This document shows, in pieces, positions 10,921 through 21,900 of a stretch of DNA of 64,000 nt (positions are counted from its first letter, which is position 1; the number at the start of each line of letters is the position of its first letter). Below the pieces are notes generated by a model. It was given only the letters and a program-made list of their open reading frames with translations, was not told where the DNA came from and searched no databases. This DNA comes from Panax quinquefolius (Eukaryota > Streptophyta > Magnoliopsida > Apiales > Araliaceae), in contig CM035160.1 in NCBI GenBank assembly GCA_020205615.1, positions 6,364,437 to 6,428,436 on the forward strand. The letters run 5' to 3'. The position numbers and the translations under genes were made by a program.

Positions 10921-13790
10921 AAGAATGACAGCTGAGAATATTAACTATGGAGTTAATGAGACCGAGGAAACACCTTTAATCACCACCCAGGGGAACGTGC
11001 AACAGGAAGACAATATTCCTCCCAGAAACAACACCACCGAGCGCGATTTATGAACGACGGGATGTTTAGAGCTTTTTGCAGCTCATGCAAAACCGCATTT
11101 AGGAGACTCGTGTATGTATTACGGTGGAAATGATACTAACGCGCGGCTTGTCACGCCAAGCGCTTCAAAGAGTCGGGACCACCGAATTTAAGGGAAAGCC
11201 GGATCCGATCACGGTAAACATGGGTCAAGCAAATTACCAAGATATTCGATGTCTTGGAATGCACGGAGGAACAGGAGATTTCATTCGCCACCTTTATGTT
11301 CCGTGGCGGCGCAGACATCGGGGGGTCTGTGAACGTACTCACCGCCGCCCGACTCCATGTCTCTGGGAAACATTTCGTAAACTTTTCAACGAAAAATACT
11401 TTCCCGAAAGTATTCGCCCGTATGAAAAGAGGTAGAGTTTATTAGACTAGAACAAAACAACATACGACGGTGTCCCAACACGAGGTGAAGTTCGCAGAGT
11501 TATCCGTGTTTGCACCTCATTTGGTAGAGAATGAGGAACGAATGACGAAGATGTTTTTAAGAGGTTTAAAACCCAGATTCTAAGCAATATCTTATCTCTC
11601 ATAAATTTTTTTATATTCGATGTTGTCAACAAAGTGATCAATTATTAGAGCGAGATATATAATGAAAGACGTTCAACCAAGAGACCGCAACCAGTGGATC
11701 ATACTCGGACACACAAATATCGTAACAATGATAACCAAAGTGGAGAAAGAAAAATACGGACAAGAGCGACAACCACTCTGGTGGTAATCGTATGAAAATA
11801 GAAGAAGCGAAGTCGGGGAGAGATTTTAAAAAGAGGAGATTCAATAATGACACATGCTGAAGACGTCAAAGACCAAAGAAGAATCGGTTTTAAGGAGGAG
11901 AACGACCACCGGTCAGATGCTATAAATGTGGAAAAGAGGACACATCACCCCAAACCGTCCACAACAGCTCAAGGTATGCTATAATTGTAGAAAGGAAGGA
12001 CATATCGCTCGAGATCAGACGGCAATGAAACCAAGCCCAAAGGGGATGGTGACTCAAAAGGTCATTCCCGTAAAAAGTCAAAGTCAACGATTCTCGGAAG
12101 AAAGTTTGTCGTGATCGTCAACATGTGAAGAACCCAAACGAGGTGATCACGGGTAAGCTAATCATAAATTCATGCGAAGTTTATACATTACTAGAATACC
12201 GGTATACCCATTCATTTATCTCTCCTGTTTGTGCTCAACGCTTAAACTTGACTCGAGAAATTAGACTTTGACCTATCTCGTGGAAACTCCGCTAGAGAAA
12301 CTTTCATCACATCCATCGCTTATAAATCTTGTTTGATCAAAGTTGGCACCATCGCATTACCGTGACCTTTATTACTTTAAAGATACTTGCTTCGATATGA
12401 TTTTGGGGATCGATTGATTAACTACTCATCACGCCAAAATTGATTGCTTTCGTAAGGTTGTTAGTTTTCATATTCCTAAGCAACCTCGTTATTCAATTCA
12501 AGCAACCAAACCATCAAGTCAAACACTTTCATATCAAGCCATAAAGTCATTCATTTATTGAAAAACGGATGTCAAGTTTTCTTAGCCCATGTTATGGACT
12601 TAAACAAAAATACGCCGATTTGAATGATATTTCTATTGTTAGTAAATTTCCGATGTATTTCAAGAATTTTTTCGCTTACTCCCAAAGTGTGATATTGAAT
12701 TTTGTATCGACTTTGAACCCTAGACAAAACCCATTTCTAAAATCTCATGGCTCTATTGAACTTCGTGAGTTAAAATTCAACTATAAAATTTGGTACCGAG
12801 CCTTTATCCCATGACTTCCTTTGTGGAATGCACCAAGATGCATCCGTAGGGACGCCATATTTGTGCAGAGAGTAAACTCGATAGGTGTCATTGTGACGTG
12901 TTATCCAAGATTGGGATATGAGTCACAATTGAGAGCAACCTAAGTCAAGAATCGAAATACGTAGCTTTCTATGCTTAAATGGTTATTATCAAGATTTTGT
13001 GGAAAGATTTTCTCAATCGCTACTCCATTAACGCAGCTGACTCGTAGAGATACAAAATTCGAACGGGGCAAGGAATGTGGGAAGAGCTTCGAAGAACTCA
13101 ATATGAGACTCATTTCGGCACATGTTCTGACTATACCATCCTGGAAAAGCGAACGTGGTAGCTGACGTGTTGAGTAAAATATCGTATACGAGTACGAATG
13201 CGATATTGTCAAAGACCCATTTCATATAACTTACAAATGATAGATATAGAGTTAAAGACTCTAGGGACTCACGTGATGATATACAAGTAGAACCGACTTT
13301 AATCGATAAAGTTAAAAATATTCAAGCTACACCCCGGAGCTGATGAATATGAAGAAAGAGGTACAAGAAGTTGTTATTCCAAAAGCGAGAATTGGCGAGG
13401 TGAGGAAAGCTCAAACCTTCAATTTATTAGTCCATTTGAAATCCTAGATCTAATAGGAACTGTGGCCTATAGACTCGTTTTACCGCCAAGTATGACGCGT
13501 GTTCATAACGTTTTTCACGTATCGATGTTACGTAAATATGTGGACGACCAACCATGTTATCGAAGTTAGAACCGGATGAGATAAATTCAAGACTTAACGT
13601 ATGAAAAGGTACCGCCAAGATTTTGATAGAAGGAGCATGTCCTACGACGAAGGACATACCACAAGTTAAAATTTTGTGGAGAAACCATGCTATCGAGGAA
13701 ATGACCGGGAGTTGAAAACGAAATGAAAGCGAGGTATCCTCATCTTTTCAAACACTGTGTATATACGCCAATTTCGAGGACGAAATTTCA
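10921..13790 (+). pseudogene. Decayed Ty3/gypsy (chromovirus) gag-pol
   Basis: Frame fragments keep the order gag, zinc knuckle, protease, start of reverse transcriptase, RNase H, integrase C-terminus. Gag-like pieces lie at 11120-11580. A zinc knuckle at about 11977-12018 has CYNC and GHIAR, but its last cysteine is replaced. A protease-like stretch is near 12185-12480 (THSFISPV). The RT start near 12600-12800 has KFP and LRELK. Further on are RNase H near 13000-13160 (TPLTQLTRRD) and the integrase tail at about 13430-13560 (AYRLVLPPSMTRVHNVFHVS in pieces), followed by a chromodomain-like end. The catalytic YxDD region of RT and the integrase core are deleted: the internal region is about 3 kb, where 5 kb or more is usual. 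Stops and frameshifts are frequent, so it is not autonomous. Confidence 0.8.
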
Positions 13791-13792
13791 TA

Positions 13793-13804
13793 AGGAGGGG
13801 GAGG
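13793..13804 (+). promoter_or_regulatory. Polypurine tract
   Basis: 'aaggagggggagg' lies directly before the 3' LTR start at 13805. It is the usual plus-strand priming site. The preceding 'cgaggacgaaattt' is the common end of chromovirus internal regions. Confidence 0.75.
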
Positions 13805-14892
13805 TCAGTAGACCCCAAATTATTAATAATTGAAATTTAATTTCCTCTATTTATCATTTTGAAATAGTAAGGGTTGATTTGATTAATGTGGTTAGTTATG
13901 GGTAAAATGCACAAATATTTCAAATAAGCAAGTGGTTATAAAATACTCATCATTGTTTGAGAGAATATTCGTTTGGTCGTGGAATATTCTTTGCATCATT
14001 TGAGAATATTCGTATTTGACTTACACTGACCTTATTTCTGCGGGCCCATAACCCGGAAAGCGATCGGAAGAAGAAAACGACAAGTATAAGTTGTTTATAA
14101 ATAATAACGGCGTAGTTGTTACCAATTAATCATCGTTGGAATACCCGTGGTTAAAACACAATAATAATGGCGTTGTTGCAGACAAGAACATTACTCAGAT
14201 TTCACCAATTATTGATTCTTACGTAAGAAGGCACTACTCAATAATTGTTACGTGAGTTATCGCTCAAATTTTTATTTTATCGATTCAATAATTCTTTGCG
14301 TTAATATTTTATATTACCGTTGTTTCAATAATTGTCACTACACAATATTTTCCATTATCGAATCAATAATTCATATTATCCTAATAATATTATTAGAAAA
14401 TATTATTGGCAATGTCTAGAAAGTTCGCTCAAGGAGAGGTTTAGTCACCTAATCAAGGCGCACCAAGAAGGAGAAATTCTTATCGAAAGCCCTTCTTTCC
14501 TGAACTACCGGTCACCAAGATCGTGATTCTGTAATATTATTTGTGAATAATTAATTATCGATTTATATGATGAGAAAAATATTGATTTTATGTGGATATA
14601 GATGGAGAAAATTTTTAAAGTGACAATTGTTAAAAATTGATATTTTATCTTTTCTCGATAAAATAATATTTTATTATATTATTATAATAGAATAATGATG
14701 ATATTTTTTACAATGAATGTGGGATATATGAGCGTATGAGGAGGAAGAGTATTTTTGTTGCATTAAATAATTAACACATGTTTTGTGTGTTGCGGACCCA
14801 TTTCTTAACCGAAATTTGATTATAGCTTGTTAAATCGTCTGTATGTGGATTTCTTGGCCAATTTCTTTGGAATTTGGAAAACTTTCTTCTCG
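13805..14892 (+). repeat. Partial 3' LTR (first 1.09 kb)
   Basis: It begins TCAGTAGACCCCAAATTATT and is colinear with 8000 to about 9070, with scattered indels. Similarity stops abruptly after 'ggaaaactttcttctcgct' at about 14892, where a different LTR sequence begins. Confidence 0.8.
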
Positions 14893-17208
14893 CTCACTCA
14901 AATATGCTCAATTATTGCTACAATAATTCTTGATCATATCTCTTATATTATTGATTCAATTATTGTCACAAGATTATCATCAGATAATATGTTATAGTAT
15001 TAAATTATTAATTGAGACGACAAGTTATAAATGATTAATAATTGTTGAAAGATTAAATATGTGTTGATTAAAATAAAATGATTTGTGGTAATATTTATTC
15101 AATCCTTGATGTATATAAAGAGTCCATTATGAAACGCTTTGTGGTAAGTTTGATTATTTTATACGAGGCCCATATATGTCATCATCTAAGAGTCCTTCAC
15201 ACATAAGAATTACCTTTGTGAATAGTAATTACCTTCGTCAATAGTATTTACCTTCGTCGATAGTAATTACCTTTGTGAATAATAATTACCTTTGTGAATA
15301 GTAATTACCTTCGTCAATAATAGTATTTACCTTCGTCAATAGTAATTACCTTCTTCAATAAGTAATTACCTTCACAATAGTAATTACCCTTCGCAAATAG
15401 AGTTGTCCCTTCAATATTACCAAGAGTTAACTCGCTTTCTTCAGGTTCCAAGGGTTAATTACCCTTCATGAATAAGTAGTTGTTCTCTTCAATATTACCA
15501 AGAGTCATTTTGACCTTCATACACTCAAAGAGCCACCCTCGCTTTTTCTATAAATAGAAAAGCTTCATTCCTTCATTATTTCACTTAATTCAATCAAACT
15601 CTGAGAGAAAATAGATAGAAAGAAGAAAAGTATTTTGCTACTTCACTTTTCCAATATTCAAATTTTCTAAGGTAGGGAATATTATTTGTTGTACTCGTAA
15701 GGGGTGTTATTTTTTATTCATGAAGAGAACTTCATATTCCATTCTTTATTATTCATTGGAATAACCTGTAAAAGTGGCATACCCTATACATGACCTGTAT
15801 ATGCGGAATACCCTATACTTGGTGAAATCCTTATATTATTCCATTCTTATTATTCTGTTGGAATAACCCAGATATGCGGAATCCCCTATACTTGGTGACA
15901 TTCTTCTATTATTTTATTATTCCGCTGAATATCACCTGCTCATGCTTTTACGCCTTACCCGATTCCGCCTTTTATTATTCTCGCTTTTTATTATTCTATT
16001 GGAATATCCTCGTCATGTGTTTTACACCTTAACCGGTTCCGCCTTTATTATTCTCGCCTTTATTATTCTATCGAATATCCGTGCGTATCGTGTTTTTACA
16101 CCGGACCGGTTCCGCTTTTTATTATTCTGCTGAATAACTGCTCGTCATCGCGAAGTACCACATGCGTGGTGATTTCTTTTGTTATTTCATTCGCTATTAT
16201 ACTCAATTGGTTAAAATTTTGACTTCTATACTCCATGAATTTAGTGGAATATCTTTGATATTTAAGGCTTCATCCAAAGATTTTTAATGAAAATATTTTT
16301 CTCGAGCATTCTTGAATTTTACTCTACAAAGCAAGATCATGTTGACAATTTGACGTTATTAGTTCCCTAATAAATTAATTCGTGAACTTGTTTTATTAAA
16401 TTATTATGTCATTGTCATCATCCCTCATGTTATATTATGTTATCTTTGGCTTAAGTGCATAGATGAACTTAGTATGATTATGACCAGGATCATTCTTATA
16501 ATCACGGCTTGATATAAATGATGTGACAAAAGTCCTCGAAGGCCCTCAGAATGCAGTGATGGATGGATAGTTTTGGTATGATTATGACCGGGGGGTGATT
16601 CTATAGTCATGACCATTGATAATTTGATGAAAATCCTTGACCGTGGTACAGGGATGATTTAGATATTGTGGTTTATTCATTAAACCGAGTCTTAGTGATA
16701 AAAATTGATGAAAACCTTTTAAAACCTAAAAGATAGTAGACTTTTATTTTCTACTTGACTTTTTTAATGGATCAGATATTCGCAAAGCAGCTTAAACCGG
16801 TTGTCAAATTGTATTTTATCGCTTTAACATTGTTGAAGACTATTGATAATTTATTCTGCATTATCTTAGTTATAATATTTCTTCGGGCTAGTTAAGCTCA
16901 CCCTTTCTTTCACCGTTTTCTCTTGAAAATGAGAATATAACCGGACGAGTCGGGGAAAAGAGTGATGGTCCCAAGATAGATTAGTAGTCCTCACTATTCT
17001 GTTAAATAAAGTGACAATAAATGTAATGAGGACTCCTTGAGTATGGATATCGCCTAAAATGACAATATTCCTATTAGAACTCTCGCTTTATGTATTGTCG
17101 TATGTTACACGATGTATGTATAATTAAGTTTGTATTTGAATTTACGTATCACGTAAGTGGCAAACCAAGATGGGTGGCGTATACCAAATTTTTGGGGCGT
17201 CATACGAT
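14893..17208 (+). repeat. 3' portion of a second, related LTR family
   Basis: It ends ...TTTTTGGGGCGTCA and matches, inverted, parts of the LTR at 59449-62617. Shared sequence includes 'gtactcgtaaggggtgttat', the 'tccgccttttattattc' repeats (15960-16130) and the 'gggctagttaagctcaccc' block. It is only distantly similar to the end of the 5' LTR at 8000-10737. With 13805-14892 it makes a chimeric 3' LTR. Confidence 0.65.
15205..15400 (+). repeat. Short tandem array inside an LTR, about 20-bp unit
   Basis: About ten imperfect copies of 'aatagtaattaccttcgtc' run in tandem. The variable positions are mainly cgtc/tgtg. There is no coding content. Confidence 0.7.
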
Positions 17209-17713
17209 ACTTATGCAACACTACGCATAATAGAATATAATATATTCTATTTATAGAATAACTTTATAAAAGTATTCGCTTTATATAAATAATTTTTGTA
17301 TTATTACATTAATAATACCAACAAAATCGAGTGATTTATCACGTAAACATCAATAATTAATACCGCGTGTACTACTACGCAACCACGCCAGACATCGTAT
17401 TTTTTTACTACCGAGTAGTTCAACAAGATTAACTGTAAAACTTCCATTATTATTTTCATAAAATATTTTTGTCGCTTTCTCAATCCGACAATAATTCCGC
17501 TAGGGTCCACTAATGATTGTGCCATTGTTGTTTAATATTCCCTGTTAAAACGAATATTCCCCAACCAATCGAATATTATATAACAACTTGCGTACTTTAC
17601 AAAATTTATAAATATTACCCACAACTATAACATTATATCAAATCAACACCATAATATTCAAAAAAATATTTCGAGAAAATAAAATCTTTATTCATAAAAT
17701 CTGGGGTCTCACA
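17209..17713 (-). repeat. 5' portion of the outer minus-strand LTR
   Basis: On the minus strand it starts TGTGAGACCCCAGATTTTAT. It has the LTR-start landmarks of this family: the 'gatttgat' block, 'gggtaa-at', 'aagttgttata-aatat' and paired 'gaatattcg' motifs. 17215-17330 matches 61310-61430. TGTAT follows at 17714. Confidence 0.65.
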
Positions 17714-17718
17714 TGTAT

Positions 17719-18049
17719 GATTGATGAGTTGTCCACTTAAATGAGGGTGTGAAATGTCATTTTGTATAGATAGATAACGATCTTTTGATTCCCTCACATT
17801 GGGGAGTAAAATCCTATATAGGGATAAAAATAGAGAGTCAAATAAAGATAAAGAAATTTTTGGATAATAATTTGTTGATATATTATTCAAAAATAGGGAT
17901 AAAATTGATTAGAGAAATTGTTGTTAATGCTCTTATTGCATCATGATCTCCCTAAATTTAATGATCCTTTAATTTAGTTGAAGTTACATGAGTATGAAAT
18001 TATAATTATAAACTTAAAATTATTAATATTGACATTCGAAGTAATAGGA

Positions 18050-18098
<49 letters not shown>

Positions 18099-18909
18099 TT
18101 CTCCAAATAAATTTGAAAGAAATGAATCAAGAATCTAACCGAATTATAAGTTTTTTTGTCATTATAACATAAAAAGTCGGTTTTTTATGCTGTATTGATT
18201 GAAAAAATCGTCATTATAAATAATTCATTTGAATTAGAGAGAGAATGGACTATATATATATATATATATATAAAATAGAAATATGATAATTAATACAGAA
18301 GAAATTATGAATAAATTATTATAATTTTTTTTATTTAAGGCAAGTAAATATTATGGATAAACTTAACTTATAAGTATTCAAATAAGTCCTTGTCAAATAA
18401 GAGAATAGTGAGAAATGACTTGGTTTGACGACTTATGAATTTTTGTGACTCATTTAAACTTGAATTCGAGGAGGGAGTATATACAAGATAATTCCCGAGG
18501 CCAGAGAAATGGGCGATCTCAACACCTTCCCAACATTTGTCCTCCATTTTCTCTCTCCAACGTTTCAATTCAATGAAAATTTATTTATTCAGTTTTTTTT
18601 TTTAACTTGAACGTCAAACATTCTACACATAGAGTGAGATGAGTGAAGATGGAACATGAATTAGAGACACATAAATAAACAATCTCCAAGTCAAACTACT
18701 TACCTCTCTGCTTTTTATACTTAAACATTGAGAAAAAAACGTACTGTTAATTTGCTTTGTCTTGGAGTTCGATCGGATTTTTTATCTCATCGGATGATCG
18801 TGAAAGGTCGTCGGCTTCGCCGTCAGAGGCAGATGCGATGGTGGTCTGGTATTCTCTGGTGAGTCGGTGGTGGTTTTAACAAGTAGCGGGGTGGTGGTTT
18901 AGGGGAAGG
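17719..18909. other. Upstream region of the ATG18-like gene, with two (TA)n microsatellites
   Basis: AT-rich non-coding DNA. (TA)n runs lie at about 18051-18089 and 18251-18271. The promoter and 5' UTR of the ATG18-like gene should lie in the last few hundred bases. GC rises from about 18770. No gene was recognised. Confidence 0.5.
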
Positions 18910-21900
18910 ATGAAGAAAGGAAAAGGGAAAAATAGTGGATTATTGCCTAATTCGCTGAAGATCATATCGTCTTGTCTCAAGACTGTATCCACTAATGCGA
19001 GCACCGTCGGCCGCTCCGCCGGTACTTCTGTCGCCGCTTCTATTTCCTCATCCGGCGATGATCGCAAAGATCAGGTATTGCTTTTAGTTCCTTCATTCTG
19101 TTTTTACCTTTCATTTTGCTCCGTGTTGTTATATTTAGTTGATTTTTAACTAGAATTGTTGTTGTTGTTTGTTTGTTTGTTTTTGTTTTGTTTATTTTTT
19201 TTAAAAAAAAAAAATTCAAGTTAGTGTGCACTAATATTTATTATTTTGTTGATTTAAGTAGAAATTTCCTTGGAGAATTTGATTGTCTAATGGTTTGTTT
19301 TGATATGATGGAGGATGACTGATAAATGATAACAATGATAATTAGGGTTGCTTTCTATCTTCAGTGGAGAAGCCTCAATAAGGGTGTATTCAATTAAGAT
19401 TTTTAAAGACTTTTAAAGATTTTAAAAGTTTAGTTTATTCAATCAAGACATTTAAAGAGTTTATAAAAGTTTAGTGGTATTCAATTACAACTTTTTTAAT
19501 GTCTTTAAAAGTTAGGTAGTATTGAATTAAGATTTTTATAAAGTCTATAAAAGTATTTTGGTATTCAAAAAGTCATAGATTTTAAAGATTTCTATCAAAT
19601 GGTAGAGTTTGATAGACTTTAGAAGAAAATTATAACTATCAACCCATATCAAAAGTCTTACCTCATCTCTAAAAATTTCTAAAGACTTCAAAATAAACAC
19701 AAAGATAGATAAAACTAGTTATTAATTGGACTTTGTCTTTTATTGGGTCAAATTAGTTATTTATTTTATATGGGCTAATAAATATTAATATGTGATGGAT
19801 AAATAATTTGATAAAATTTGGGCCATAAAAATAATTGGATTTATTATAATAAGAGAATTAACAAGATATATTAATAAGTAAACAAATAACTAGACCTAAT
19901 CTGAATTGGCGAGGGAAAAAGCAGCCATTCGAAAGCTTCCAATAGAAAGAGGAAAGAGATTTGTTCAACAAAGGTGAGATAAAATCATGAAACTCTCATA
20001 TCAGTTATAAAGATTATGTATATATAATATATGAAAATAGAAAATATATGATGTGTATGTGTATGTTTTTTTTTAGTTTTCTGACATTTTAAACGAAGGA
20101 AATTACTGTTAATTTTTGAGACATCCTCCATATTCGTCTTCAAGTGTCTTTGGTGTATCATAGTGAAATAATGTAACATGTGGTTGTATTCCTGCATGAC
20201 AAATATATATATAGTGAAATAATGTACACATGGGCTAATTAACAATTAATATAAGTTGCAAGATATATTAGAAGTATACAAAAGTCTATCACAGTCTTGA
20301 TAAAAAGTTTATAAAAGTCTGTTACTTATTTCATGGAGTCTATAAAAGTCATTTTAAAAAAATCTTTAAAATCTGTGAAAGTCATTAAAATCCCACAAAT
20401 TCTACAAAAGTCTGTCACTTAAAAAAAATCTTAATTGAATACACCCCCTAAGAACAGAGCAATCTTTATCATTTTAATGAATTGCAATAGAAATCTTTAC
20501 AATTTATAGACCTAACAGACGAGCAGAGAACCTAATCACAATGTAAGTTGGTTGTAAAGACAACCTAACTACTTTTTAAAGCAAGCAGAGAACCTAATCT
20601 CAATGTAATTTGGTCGCAAAGGCAACCAAACTACTTTTTAAAGCAGAATGTTAAGTAATCATATTAACTACTGCTACTTATAGGGGAAGGCAACTTTTAT
20701 CAGCTTACCATTTCATTTCTAGATAAACAGCATAACATTTCCCTTTCTTGTTATCCTTGTTCATTTGACTTTTTTTGAATTGTTTTTGAACTTTGAACCT
20801 GAGGTATGTAACATGAAGTCTCTATGTTGTACCATAATTTATAAACCTATTGCCAACATTATTTCTCATAGGACCTCCTTTGTTTGACAAATAAACAAAA
20901 CTCTTACCTTCTTTTACTGTTTCAAATGAATTGCTTATAGAATTGAATGCACACATCCAAGAGAATATAGTTTTGTTTTTTTTGATAGCCTTCTGAAGGA
21001 TGTACAATTACACAAAAAGGCACAACTTGTTAAATGGAAGGATTGAATGTGACGAATTGATTCTCATAACATTTCCCAACCAAAAATGTCAACTTTCACT
21101 TGCATGTTGACTTCTGTTACACTATGCTGTTGTTGTTCGCCTGTAAATCTCAGTTACTAAGCAACATTAATTACCTTAGAATTTAGAAATGTCACCTACT
21201 TCTAGATATTTACATAGAATTTCTATACAAATGATTGACAGGTAGAATTTTCATTTCAATTGAAGGAAGGTGGAGAGAAGTGGTATATCTGGATTCTTTA
21301 GTTGCGTTCAGCTTTCTTATATATTTGGTATTAGTTATGTAGCATCTATTGCAAGCATGCAAGAAAGAGAGTAGACTCTCATTTTCATAGGATAGAAGCT
21401 CGAGTAGAATTTACTTTTGGAATTTCGTACTTGTTAAAGAATTGTTTCCAAATGCTAATTTCTTTCTGCAAATGACCATTAAAGTAGATTGGAATTGTCG
21501 AACTAACCTTTGAAGTCTCTGCTTCAAATTGATCAACAGGATGTTCTACAGTAATGCTTGTGTAAAGATGTCTGTTTGATATAATTCAGCCTTTTTATGT
21601 ACTTAGCAGCTCCTATCAATGATTCAGCTTCTCTTTTTTTAAAAAAAAAAATCATATTTTGCCACTGTTGGTTCTTCAATTTATTCATTATTCCTGTTTT
21701 CACATTTATTACATCACATGCTCCAGGTTCCGGCTCTTAACTTCTGTTTGTGTACAGGTAACCTGGGCTGGCTTTGACAAATTGGAACTTGGTGCAGTTT
21801 CTTTCAAGCATGTTCTCTTACTTGGTTATCAGAATGGATTTCAAGTCATTGATGTTGATGACACCTCTAATTTCAGTGAATTAGTTTCAAAGCGTGATGG

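Larger units (their letters stand above)
7107..17713. mobile_element. Nested chromovirus-type LTR retrotransposon composite with outer TGTAT duplication
   Basis: The outer ends read TGTGACGTCCCC (left) and GGGGTCTCACA (right), the 3' and 5' ends of a minus-strand LTR with TG..CA termini. The 5 bp TGTAT lie directly outside both ends (7102-7106 and 17714-17718), a perfect retrotransposon-size duplication. Inside are: a minus LTR 3' part (7107-7999); a plus-strand LTR, primer-binding site, decayed gag-pol and polypurine tract (8000-13804); a partial 3' LTR (13805-14892); a plus-strand 3' LTR portion of a related family (14893-17208); and a minus LTR 5' part (17209-17713). About 1 kb of the outer LTR middle, judged against 60255-61295, is missing at this junction. 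Nesting plus deletion or recombination is the simplest reading. Confidence 0.75.
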
